The notes beneath the pieces were generated by a model. It searched no databases. It was given only the letters and a program-made list of their open reading frames with translations, and was not told where the DNA came from. A stretch of DNA of 64,000 nt from positions 70,771 through 134,770 of the forward strand of contig DDTH01000017.1 in the NCBI GenBank assembly GCA_002344055.1. Reading direction: 5' to 3'. The position numbers were made by a program, and so were the translations under genes. Origin of the DNA: Sphingomonadales bacterium UBA2369 (lineage in GTDB: Bacteria > Pseudomonadota > Alphaproteobacteria > Sphingomonadales > Sphingomonadaceae). Shown one piece after another: positions 6,839 to 15,229 of this stretch (its first letter is position 1; every line of letters starts with the position of its first letter).

Positions 6839-8041
6839 ATGGGATCGCCAAGCACAACCATCCACGCTGACGACGTGAAGCAAACGCGGAAGATTGGCCA
6901 AGTCGCCAACATCGCGGAGCCACTCGTCATTCCAGACGTAAAATTGACAGGAGTCGCGGCTGGAACGGCAAGAAGCGGCGAGCAACTGCCTGTGTGGCAG
7001 CACCTCGCCTTAATGTCGGACGAGCCACGCTTCCATCAGGTTGCCGAGGGCATCATCGATTTTATCCAGAGCGCGAGCGCGAGGGCTGGCCATCCGGTCG
7101 ATACGAAGCGGGCCAATCAGATCCTGTTAGTTATCAAAGCTGATGATACCGGACAGCTATGGGTAGACACGGCTGCCGTCACGCTGATGGCGATGTCAAA
7201 AAGACCTCTGGCCGCCGGCCAGCCGGTCTTCGAGTCTGACATTGCCGACATTTTGCAGGTCCGATTTCCGGCGGTGGACATTCAGCCTTCTGATCGGATC
7301 ATTTATCTTTTCCGAAAGGACTGGCGGTTCGGCCTCTATTTCGATCTGCGGACTGAGCGCGACCTGGACATTGACGACGTGGGTCGTTGGCTCGGCGCCA
7401 TGTACCGTGTGATGGCGTATCGCCACCGGTACGATGCCCTCAGCGATGAACGAACGTTCAGCCAACTGGTGGGCGCAGGCTGGTTCCCTTTCGTCGAGCT
7501 GCTTCAAAACGAGTTTCGTTCCCTACTCGCGTTTTGCGAAGCAGGTTTGCCACTTGAAGAGGTCGAAGCCCAAATTCTGGCTTCCTTCGATGCGCAACGG
7601 ATTGAACATATCCGCGCGCGGTGGATGGCGAAGCCTCACGTTCAGAGGCGCGAAAAAATTCTCCAGTCAGGCATCAATTCGTTTCTCGCCTGCGACCCAG
7701 TGGGTTGCTTGAAAATAGTTTTGACGGAGATCGAGGGGGTGCTCGCGGATAGCTATCGGGAGGAGACTGGAACGAGCACCCACCGCCTTGGCAAGCTGTT
7801 GTCCTTTGCGCGCGCAGCGGGGGAGAGACGCGCGGGCGCAGTTGATACGCTCATGTTCCCACAGGAGTTTTCGCAGTATCTAGAGACTTACACGTACGCA
7901 GGGTTTGAACCGGGTGTTCCTACTGACAGGGCTGGATCACGCAACGTCGTAGGCCACGGAGTAGCGAGCGACGAGGCGTACACGATGGTACGGGCTCTTC
8001 AGGCGATCCTGACGCTCGACCAAATTCTTTTCTATCTATGA
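6839..8041 (+). CDS. SOS-controlled protein with C-terminal HEPN-like R-X4-H motif
   Basis: A 400-residue cytoplasmic protein of unknown family. The N-terminal 200 residues look mixed alpha/beta; the rest looks helical. Near the C-terminus RNVVGHG (Arg368 to His373) fits the R-X4-6-H ribonuclease motif of HEPN domains, followed by a helix ALQAILTLDQILFYL that ends the protein, an arrangement seen in several abortive-infection HEPN proteins. A HEPN ribonuclease switched on by DNA damage would make sense as a dormancy or suicide effector, but this is inference from one motif. The start is fixed by an upstream stop and lies five bases after a LexA box. It is convergent, 21 bases apart, with the giant nuclease-NTPase gene. 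Confidence 0.65.
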   Translation: MGSPSTTIHADDVKQTRKIGQVANIAEPLVIPDVKLTGVAAGTARSGEQLPVWQHLALMSDEPRFHQVAEGIIDFIQSASARAGHPVDTKRANQILLVIKADDTGQLWVDTAAVTLMAMSKRPLAAGQPVFESDIADILQVRFPAVDIQPSDRIIYLFRKDWRFGLYFDLRTERDLDIDDVGRWLGAMYRVMAYRHRYDALSDERTFSQLVGAGWFPFVELLQNEFRSLLAFCEAGLPLEEVEAQILASFDAQRIEHIRARWMAKPHVQRREKILQSGINSFLACDPVGCLKIVLTEIEGVLADSYREETGTSTHRLGKLLSFARAAGERRAGAVDTLMFPQEFSQYLETYTYAGFEPGVPTDRAGSRNVVGHGVASDEAYTMVRALQAILTLDQILFYL

Positions 8042-8062
8042 TGATTGGCCGCTAAGTTTCGA

Positions 8063-11000
8063 TCAGAGCCCGGTCAGTTTGGTCTCAAGCTGCCTAGCTT
8101 CCGGCACACCCACGCGCACTAGCGCGGCGAGAATCTGATCAATCGCATCCCGTCCAGCTGCGTTCGACGCAAATAAAGCGGGATAGGCGTCTAGTAGCTG
8201 CTGAAGCCATTTGCAGAGGCGTTTTCCAATTCCGTAATCCACCCAGAACTCAAAATCCTGCCTCTGCGTGATCCATCCTTGGGTCACGGCAATTGCAAAG
8301 GAGAGCTGGGCCGGGTGTGGGCGTACCTCGAGCACAGTCATAAGTTCTGTGGCGATCAAAATGGTGGGCGCTTCAGCTGCAAGTGTCTCCAAGACGGGAA
8401 GTAGCGCGTGTGCCTTGTCCGCCACGTCGCTGACCAAGTAGCAATGCGGGGGCGCAAAGCCGCCGTGATAAACATGAAAAAAGAACGCTGAGATCGCGTC
8501 GCCTATGCGCGTTTCCACGGATGCGGAGCGGTCCTCCGCGAACCGCGACCACGAGTAGTTCTGACGCACAGCCTGAGCCAGCTTCTGCCGGATATGAGCC
8601 GCAACGCCGGCTTCGATCAACTGAGTGTCGAGGTAGATGACGTCGACGCTACGCACCAAACGTCCGATCACGCTCAGCCTGGCGTTGAACGGGAGCCCAG
8701 CGATGTCATTGAGAGCGAATTGGTCGACCTCCTCGATGGAAAGGCCGGACGCGCATGCCGCCAACAGGTTGAAATAGGCATCGTTCCACTCGGTGGGGAT
8801 CTGATCGAGATCCTCGTCTTCCTCTAGCGAGCCACCGTTGGCATCGTGCGTCCACGGACGATAATGTTCGATAAGGCTGCGAAGCCAAGGTCGCTGGGAA
8901 ACGTCCGCGACATTCTTAAGACCGTCCAGCCAGCGACCCGCTGCGGCGCTATCGACAAATGTCTCTGGCCTCATCCGGCGCCTACGAGGCCGCACCGGAT
9001 CGCCGCCCAACAGAATGCCTCGCCGAGCCAACGGATTTCGAAGAGGTAGGTCCGGCCAAGCAGGTTCGCCAGATCGGCCAAACAACCAATCTAATTCCGA
9101 AGCGACCGCCGCCGCCACTTCCCTGCGCATGTCCTTCTTACGCGCTTCATAGACGGACTCGTCGTCGTCCCAATTACGGTCGCAATAGACAGTCGCTTTC
9201 AGAGCGCACCGCACCACCGATTTCAAAATTCTCTCGTCCGCTTTTGCGATCGCGACAGCTGACGCCGCGAGTCCACGCGAGGCGGCCGAGGACTCGTTTG
9301 ACACAATTTCTAGGAGCTGCCGCACGTCAGCTTCCTCGGCGCGATCACGCAGCGAAAAAGCGTAGCCAACGAAGGCTATCGCAAGGGGATTAAACTGGAG
9401 CCTGTCGAGCATCCCTGATGCACGATCCATTGGCTGAGAAAGGCGTCGAGCGAACACATCGTGCGCCCAATCTCGGTTCGATCGCCGAAGCTCGGTGTCT
9501 CCCTCGCGCATTGCAATCAAAGCTATGTTGGTGATCGTCTCGCCGAGCGACCAGGCCGCGACGTCGCGCCCTTCCTCGTCCGGCTGAGCGATATTCGGAA
9601 ACAGCTGAGCGCGCGCCCACTCCACCAGGACTTTTACCGCCTCTGGATTTCCGCGCCCCGGATTATCCAACAAGGTGGCGGCCGCCTTGTGAACGTGCAC
9701 GCTCAGCAGGCTTTCTTCGGCCTGCGCCTGGAAAGGTGCTAAGTGATCAGCTTCGCTTTTTGGCGAAACATATTCCCGCACCTCCGCCTTTGATCCATCC
9801 TCCAGTTCGACTTCGCGAGGCTGCCAATTCGCCGGATCAAGCTGATTGAGGGCATGTAAAACCATGAATTCAGGGTCGCCCAGATTTGATTCTGGCGTCG
9901 GCTCATCGAGGGTTGCCCTTGCAGCCTCCAAAAGAGCGACAGCGCGTTCCCGATGGTCGGCTTCCTCGTCAAACGTATAGAATTTTAGAAGAACTTCCAG
10001 CGACGCGTCCCGAGACGGCCGAGCAGCGAGGCTGGCGGCAGTGATCGGTCCAGTCGGCTCACGCTGTATCGCTTTCAGACCGAAGATATCTGGAAACTCG
10101 ACATGCTCCCGAGCCTGGCGCGTACGATCCATTACAAGCAACTGGGGGTTCGCGACGAAAGACACCGCTGCGGTTTTAGATGCGGGCCAATGCGAGAGTA
10201 CGAGGTCGATCGCGATCATCAGGTAGGCCGCGGGCGTGTCGCCAGTACCGATGATATCCGCGATGACTGCGTCGACGGCTTCGCCGGCGTCTATGCGCTC
10301 GTGCCCCCAACCTTCCAACGCCATTAGGCCTGAGGTTACGGCGTGGTATCTCGACCCAGCTTCCCTCGACCAGATGATCGTGTGAGGCCACAGAAAGCGG
10401 CGAACGCCTTCCGGCATCTGAATTTCGATCGTCTCCGGTGATCCATTATAGCCGTGGGTTTCCGCCTTTATGGCGTGATCTACCAACTTCCTAACTAGGC
10501 GTTTGCCGGTTTCGGGACGCGCCTTGAGGAGATCAACAAATGGCCCTTGAGCGGGTGACACGGGCAAGAAACTTGAGTCTAATAGCGTAAACGCGCGGTC
10601 CCTGTAGCCACCCCCAAAATCATCGTCGCGCTCGTCTTTTTTCGGCTCTTGGATCAGAGCAGCCCCAAACAGATCTGCCAGCTCGTCGGGCGCCGCTGCC
10701 GCCAACGCGCCCCGGAATTTGTGGATCGCTGACGCAATTTGTTCACGATCCTCCCGGTCCTTTGCCGCTGCGAGGTATGCGACAGCAAGGTCAGGAACTC
10801 GATTTGCGAACATGGCGAATCCGCGCCGGATGTCTTCTCGGAGTGATCCGATTTGATCAGCGCTTAGAACGCCGCCAAACAGCTTGGATCGCTCGCGATA
10901 GTACCCCCGCTTCCAAGCGGCCTCGATTGTGGTCAGCCAGCGGTATAGGCGGCGGAGCAGATGGGGCGTGATGTTGTCAAAACCCAACATCCCAACCGAC

Positions 11001-13255
11001 CAGGACGTGAACAGGTCGACCACCGCCGGAATGCTCCCACCAGGTATCTTGTCATCAAGCTTCAGCAGCCAAGCGATGAGGCGAAGCCAGGAAGGCCCGC
11101 TTGGAACGGTAAGTGAGTCGGGCATGAGGCTGACATCGAGCCCGGCCTCCGCAAAAAGCTCCCGCGCGGGTTGGGCATCGACGGCCATTGTAGTGCGAAC
11201 AAGCTCATTGAGCAGCGCGCTGTCGGCAGCGGTGAGCACCGGCTCTGCCGTTTTTAGCACTTCCGCGGCGGCTTCGGAACGAACCAGCGCGAGAAGTACT
11301 GCTCGCCGCCACGAGGCATGGATGCCGGGGCCTGAAACTTCGGAGAGGAGCGCTGACCATGCGCTATGGTCCGCGGCGCCCTCAATCAGCGATCGCGAGT
11401 AAAGCTCTACGCCTCGGGCGAGAAAGGGCTGAGCGGGGCTGGTAAGGACAAGCTGATCAAATGCAGCTTCCTCAATCCCCAGATATTTCGCGACAGCCCA
11501 CTCGCGCAGAACATCGTGCCGGAACCCGGCGCGATCATGGCCGTAGTCCCTGAGTGTCTCCGAACGGGTCAGGCTATCAAGCGATGCAGCCGGGTGGGAA
11601 CTGACATCGAACGTGGCAATCCCCCGGATTGCCTGCTCCGCTAAGTTCCGAAGTGTTCGGGCGCGTTCACGGCGCCCCTCTTCGGGACCGTCCGCCGTGC
11701 CCCACCACTCGTCGGCCATGTCGATTTCGGTACGAAGAACTGGAGCATCTGTGGGTCGCGCAGCCAAGCGCGCCAATCGGAACAGATTGCGGGTCACATC
11801 CCGAGCTGGATGGTTTGACGAGAGCAGGCCAGCGAGAGCCGGGGCTGCAGCGGCCATTTCTTCGACCTCAGCATCATCAAGCTCCCCGATGATAATGGGA
11901 GGCGCGCGCCCCAGATCATCCAGTGCTTCTTGCGCGAGCCACACATCGTCGTTTGGCCCGGATTTTCGTCGAGCTGTCGCGATCACCGAAAAACCCGGAA
12001 CGGTGGCTGCGGCCCGCACTAAGTCGTTCACGGTCACCCGCTCATCCGATGTGAACAAGTCCAAATTATCTATGAACAGCAGACCCGTGCCGTCGGCTGC
12101 AAGTTCGACCAGTAGATCTCTGGCCGCTGCACCATCGAAACTCAGCACATTCCGAAGCGCTGCCCATCCACGGGGCGTCACGCGCTCGTGCTTCAACACG
12201 ACAATTCCGGTCGACGTCGCCGCTTGCAATGCGAAATGTTTCAGGATGCCAGACTTGCCAACGCCAGCATCACCGCGAATTTCGATGTAACGAGCAATGT
12301 CGAGGCGGTCCTGAACCTCCGCGACGCGAGCCGCTCGGCTGATGCTGGCACCATTGATCTGGTCTCTGATATCCGCGAGCGCCGCAGCTCCATCTGCCGC
12401 AAGAACGGCCAGCGATTTGTAGTGAAGCTGCAGCGTAGCCCAGCGATACCCCTTCAGGTTCTCATCGTTCCGAAGTGCCTCCCGTGAGCGATCCCCGCCC
12501 TTGGAAGCGATGCTTAGCGCTAGGCCCATCAAGTCTCGCCATAAGTCGCCCCCGCGCGCCGCGTCCGATGGCTCAAGAGCCCGTGCGGATCGCTCTCGCG
12601 CCAAAGCTTCTGAAGCAGAGCCAACAGCGGTGTAATCGAAAACGAGTATCTGGAATCGCCGAAGCAGTTTCCAAACTGTCTCATCATCGTGGGCAAATCC
12701 GGAATCCTTGAGGTGGCCGCGGAACGTGGCGACGAAATTGCGCATATCATCGCTGGCGACGCCTTTCTGGTCGATACGGCCGATGAAAGTCGCAGCCGAC
12801 CCGATCTGCCGAGCCCAGGTCAAAACGTCTTGGTACGGGCCATCAATCTTTCGCGACGTGCGCGCTGTCGCGACCGCCAATTCGTGCTTTGATCCCCAGA
12901 AGTCCGGCTTCCGGGCGGCCTCAACCACTTGAGAAACGACAGATCGAAAAACTTCGTCCGACGCTGTAAAACTGATTGAGCGCTTAACTTGAATTTCGAG
13001 AGTTGCCTGAGCACCCACCTGATCGTGCGCACGAATTACGACGTCGTCGAGTGGGTACCCCTCGCTCGCGCGCTGAAAAAGCACTGAATCGATGATCGTA
13101 CCCGGAAGGCCCCTCGGCTCTGACCCTAGGAGAAGTGCGAGCAGGTACGAGGCTCCTACTTGAGCTTCAAATTCGCTTCCCGCGGGGCCACTCGCAGCAG
13201 GACTTGCCGGTTTTGCAGGCCCATTCCGCTTCCTCTTAGTACTGGTCTCCGACAT
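8063..13255 (-). CDS. Giant nuclease-STAND NTPase, Avs-like antiphage protein
   Basis: A 1,730-residue protein. Residues 25-115 form a restriction-endonuclease-like (PD-(D/E)XK, Cap4/DUF4297-like) domain, with Glu30, Asp70/Asp71 and EIQVK (Glu87, Gln89, Lys91) as the likely active site. A P-loop NTPase follows, with Walker A GDAGVGKS at 328-335 and Walker B LLFID at 392-396. Over 1,200 residues of helical, repeat-like sequence fill the C-terminus. This order (effector nuclease, STAND NTPase, long sensor) is that of Avs proteins, which detect conserved phage proteins and then degrade DNA. It lacks a good ribosome site at the ATG. The 227-base gap upstream, up to the divergent 71-aa gene, should hold its promoter; a GC-rich hairpin at about 13318-13336 is the only structure I see there. 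Confidence 0.75.
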   Translation of the reverse strand: MSETSTKRKRNGPAKPASPAASGPAGSEFEAQVGASYLLALLLGSEPRGLPGTIIDSVLFQRASEGYPLDDVVIRAHDQVGAQATLEIQVKRSISFTASDEVFRSVVSQVVEAARKPDFWGSKHELAVATARTSRKIDGPYQDVLTWARQIGSAATFIGRIDQKGVASDDMRNFVATFRGHLKDSGFAHDDETVWKLLRRFQILVFDYTAVGSASEALARERSARALEPSDAARGGDLWRDLMGLALSIASKGGDRSREALRNDENLKGYRWATLQLHYKSLAVLAADGAAALADIRDQINGASISRAARVAEVQDRLDIARYIEIRGDAGVGKSGILKHFALQAATSTGIVVLKHERVTPRGWAALRNVLSFDGAAARDLLVELAADGTGLLFIDNLDLFTSDERVTVNDLVRAAATVPGFSVIATARRKSGPNDDVWLAQEALDDLGRAPPIIIGELDDAEVEEMAAAAPALAGLLSSNHPARDVTRNLFRLARLAARPTDAPVLRTEIDMADEWWGTADGPEEGRRERARTLRNLAEQAIRGIATFDVSSHPAASLDSLTRSETLRDYGHDRAGFRHDVLREWAVAKYLGIEEAAFDQLVLTSPAQPFLARGVELYSRSLIEGAADHSAWSALLSEVSGPGIHASWRRAVLLALVRSEAAAEVLKTAEPVLTAADSALLNELVRTTMAVDAQPARELFAEAGLDVSLMPDSLTVPSGPSWLRLIAWLLKLDDKIPGGSIPAVVDLFTSWSVGMLGFDNITPHLLRRLYRWLTTIEAAWKRGYYRERSKLFGGVLSADQIGSLREDIRRGFAMFANRVPDLAVAYLAAAKDREDREQIASAIHKFRGALAAAAPDELADLFGAALIQEPKKDERDDDFGGGYRDRAFTLLDSSFLPVSPAQGPFVDLLKARPETGKRLVRKLVDHAIKAETHGYNGSPETIEIQMPEGVRRFLWPHTIIWSREAGSRYHAVTSGLMALEGWGHERIDAGEAVDAVIADIIGTGDTPAAYLMIAIDLVLSHWPASKTAAVSFVANPQLLVMDRTRQAREHVEFPDIFGLKAIQREPTGPITAASLAARPSRDASLEVLLKFYTFDEEADHRERAVALLEAARATLDEPTPESNLGDPEFMVLHALNQLDPANWQPREVELEDGSKAEVREYVSPKSEADHLAPFQAQAEESLLSVHVHKAAATLLDNPGRGNPEAVKVLVEWARAQLFPNIAQPDEEGRDVAAWSLGETITNIALIAMREGDTELRRSNRDWAHDVFARRLSQPMDRASGMLDRLQFNPLAIAFVGYAFSLRDRAEEADVRQLLEIVSNESSAASRGLAASAVAIAKADERILKSVVRCALKATVYCDRNWDDDESVYEARKKDMRREVAAAVASELDWLFGRSGEPAWPDLPLRNPLARRGILLGGDPVRPRRRRMRPETFVDSAAAGRWLDGLKNVADVSQRPWLRSLIEHYRPWTHDANGGSLEEDEDLDQIPTEWNDAYFNLLAACASGLSIEEVDQFALNDIAGLPFNARLSVIGRLVRSVDVIYLDTQLIEAGVAAHIRQKLAQAVRQNYSWSRFAEDRSASVETRIGDAISAFFFHVYHGGFAPPHCYLVSDVADKAHALLPVLETLAAEAPTILIATELMTVLEVRPHPAQLSFAIAVTQGWITQRQDFEFWVDYGIGKRLCKWLQQLLDAYPALFASNAAGRDAIDQILAALVRVGVPEARQLETKLTGL

Positions 13256-13482
13256 TGGGTCAGTATCTGTGAATCTGAAGCTTCGCGCCAGTTCACTTTA
13301 GCATCATCCACACAAACTGGGGCTCCGCCCCCAGCGCGCTGCGAAGCGCCTTCCGCCCAGCTTCCTTCATTCCATTCCGTGCAGCCGGTTCCCCGCGAAG
13401 CCGCTTACTCCGCTTGCCCCCCGATGTTCGCCACATGGGCAGGGTTTCAGATCGCGCTGAAACCAAACTCAAGGAGACACTT

Positions 13483-13698
13483 ATGAAAACAATCTCGCAC
13501 GAACCCGGCGACGAAACCGCGTGGAATTGCCTGTGTGGAAACCGGCCGATGGACGACGGATTTTCACCCTCTGATGCGGCTGGTCATATTTTGGAACCGG
13601 TTGAGGAAGGCACGTGGACAAGCCTGTACGTCTGCAATCGGTGCAGGCGCATTATTGACCAAAATGATCTGAAAATTGTCGGGCGCGGGCCGTCGTGA
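13483..13698 (+). CDS. Small zinc-ribbon protein (71 aa)
   Basis: A 71-residue protein beginning at an ATG behind AAGGAG; the longer frame from 13414 has no such site. Cys16 and Cys18 (CLCG) and Cys50/Cys53 (CNRC) suggest a zinc ribbon, and the body is acidic. Small proteins like this are frequent in sphingomonad accessory DNA (from memory). Function unknown. It is divergent from the Avs-like gene and convergent with the HEPN-like gene on its right. Confidence 0.65.
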   Translation: MKTISHEPGDETAWNCLCGNRPMDDGFSPSDAAGHILEPVEEGTWTSLYVCNRCRRIIDQNDLKIVGRGPS

Positions 13699-13748
13699 GC
13701 AGCCGGCCGTAGCCTAATTCAGCACTAGACGACGCCGGCAGACTAGCA

Positions 13749-14630
13749 TCAACAAACAAATGCGGCGCGGGGACCAGGCCACTCGTCCGCCTCCATCTGA
13801 GCGGCCAAATCGGTGTTTGTCAGGCGGCGCACGGTGGATGCGGCTACAAATTGCACGCCGAGCGCTAAGCGCACGACTTGAAGTCGTGTGAGGCCGGCCG
13901 GGCTATAACGGCTCGCAACGTATCCAGGCAGCGTATGAATAACGGCAGCTATGCGCGCGTCATCGCGGTGCGGCCGAGCAGACGAAGCACGCTGCGTCAG
14001 GCCCGCCAGATCATGGCCCTTCTTTCCCTTGAAGCTGCTCGCGTCCACACCCTCATGAACCAAGAGCGCTTTCAGCGAGAGCTCCGCCGTCATGCAAACT
14101 GGCTGGATAGCCGTGTCCACACTGAACGCGCTCGGTAGAAGAGCGCCCAAATCTTCTAAATTTGAAGATGCCATGCGCCACAAAGTCGCGGCCTCGGCGC
14201 TTGCTCCTCGCAGCTCATCAAGGCCATGCCGGAAATCATGCAAATCGGCGAAGACGTACGCGGAATCTGCGGCAATCTGCCGGTCCTTTCGGCACCACTC
14301 CCACCACTCTTCAAGGGATTTGAATCCCAGTGCCTCCCAAGGCTGCAACGCAATGCGGCCGAAGACAACCGGCAGCGTCACTTTGCGGACCCGGTCGACC
14401 GAGCCGACTAAGCCAATTCCCATTCCTGGCCAGCTGCTATCGACTTCCGGGATCAGCCGTGCATAGTCGCGCTCAATCTGGGGAAAATCGGAACCATCGT
14501 AGAACGCGGACTCTATCTCGACCTTCATGATCTCCATGGCCGCTCGAAAGGGCCGCTGGTGCAGCGGCAGCCCTTGCTCTGCATACTTCCGGTCGAGCGC
14601 GAGAATGTCGTCGTCTGTCCACTTAGCCAT
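13749..14630 (-). CDS. HEPN-domain-like protein beside the attachment site
   Basis: A 293-residue protein. Residues 180-210 (AELSLKALL, then GKKGHDLAGL) match the conserved core of PF05168-type HEPN domains, in which a Glu/Leu/Lys helix is followed by a GHDL turn. I see no R-X4-6-H motif, so it may be a non-nucleolytic HEPN or bind nucleotides or RNA without cutting. The N-terminal 160 residues are tryptophan-rich and not recognised. HEPN proteins commonly work in defence or toxin-antitoxin pairs. The gene is the last one before the element's right end; the 129 bases between it and the tRNA fragment are AT-rich and hold no gene. Confidence 0.6.
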   Translation of the reverse strand: MAKWTDDDILALDRKYAEQGLPLHQRPFRAAMEIMKVEIESAFYDGSDFPQIERDYARLIPEVDSSWPGMGIGLVGSVDRVRKVTLPVVFGRIALQPWEALGFKSLEEWWEWCRKDRQIAADSAYVFADLHDFRHGLDELRGASAEAATLWRMASSNLEDLGALLPSAFSVDTAIQPVCMTAELSLKALLVHEGVDASSFKGKKGHDLAGLTQRASSARPHRDDARIAAVIHTLPGYVASRYSPAGLTRLQVVRLALGVQFVAASTVRRLTNTDLAAQMEADEWPGPRAAFVC

Positions 14631-14759
14631 CCGCCCTCATACAGCGATGACCTCAAATCCGCATATGCGCATCAGCGATTAGCGCATTAAATTAGCGCAC
14701 TATTCTACTGCATTGGCTTTTTAATCAATCAATACTGAGACTTATGGAATATCTCTAAG

Positions 14760-14817
14760 GGACTTAAAATCTTCTGCCCGACAGGGCGTGCCGGTTCGAG
14801 TCCGGCCGTCCGCACCA
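14760..14817 (+). other. attR: 3' fragment of tRNA-Leu(UAA)
   Basis: The sequence reads as the 3' two-thirds of a tRNA-Leu: anticodon loop CTTAAAA (anticodon UAA), 3' anticodon strand TCTTC, long variable arm (TGCCC-GACA-GGGCG), T-arm with GGTTCGAGTCC, acceptor strand and encoded CCA at 14815-14817. The D-arm and 5' acceptor strand are missing. Upstream of GACTTAAAA the sequence (AAGG) no longer pairs with TCTTC, which places the junction in the anticodon stem. This is what an integrase leaves when an element enters the 3' part of a tRNA gene. The rebuilt complete tRNA should lie beyond the left edge of the window. Confidence 0.8.
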
Positions 14818-14847
14818 GCGGCTTCGCATGTGTCCGGGCGTTGCCGC

Positions 14848-15183
14848 TCAGTCCCGCGGCGCCATCCACGCGCAGCGATAGATGCTGACCGGATCGAGGA
14901 ACTTCGCGCCCAGCCGTCCGCCAAGCTGCCAGCGCACCTGGGCCTGGACGGGGCCGATCCCCGGCAGATCGAGCGAAACGTAGGAGCCGATCAGCACCGG
15001 TCGGAGGCATTCGACCATGAAGCCGGCGGTCGATAGATCGCACACGACAACCTCGACCGACTGCGCGCCGGTGCCGCGCAAACTGGCGGCCTGCTGCAGC
15101 TTCACGCGCACGCTGCGGCGCGGCATGAAAGCGCGTGCCTCCTCTTCCTCACCGGAAGCCCGTCCGTGCAACCCCAAATCCAT
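14848..15183 (-). CDS. PilZ-domain protein
   Basis: A 111-residue protein consisting of a single PilZ domain, the common receptor for cyclic di-GMP. The RxxxR motif is present as RRSVR near residue 22 and the second motif DxSxxG as DLSTAG near residue 51, so binding should be intact. I chose the ATG at 15183; the frame extends to 15366 but that part runs through the start of the divergent gene. It is the first chromosomal gene after the integrated element and is divergent from the solute-binding protein with only 46 bases between. Confidence 0.85.
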   Translation of the reverse strand: MDLGLHGRASGEEEEARAFMPRRSVRVKLQQAASLRGTGAQSVEVVVCDLSTAGFMVECLRPVLIGSYVSLDLPGIGPVQAQVRWQLGGRLGAKFLDPVSIYRCAWMAPRD

Positions 15184-15229
15184 ATCGCGGTAACTAGCCG
15201 CAAGCGGTGAAGGAGCCGTAAAAGGCCGC

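Noticed and set aside
14729..15043. Minus-strand frame of 104 codons through the tRNA fragment (containing a RTAGLEPAR-like peptide)
   Set aside because: It is the reverse complement of a tRNA-Leu 3' end plus part of the PilZ gene; such RTGLEPAR-type peptides are a well-known mis-annotation of tRNA genes.
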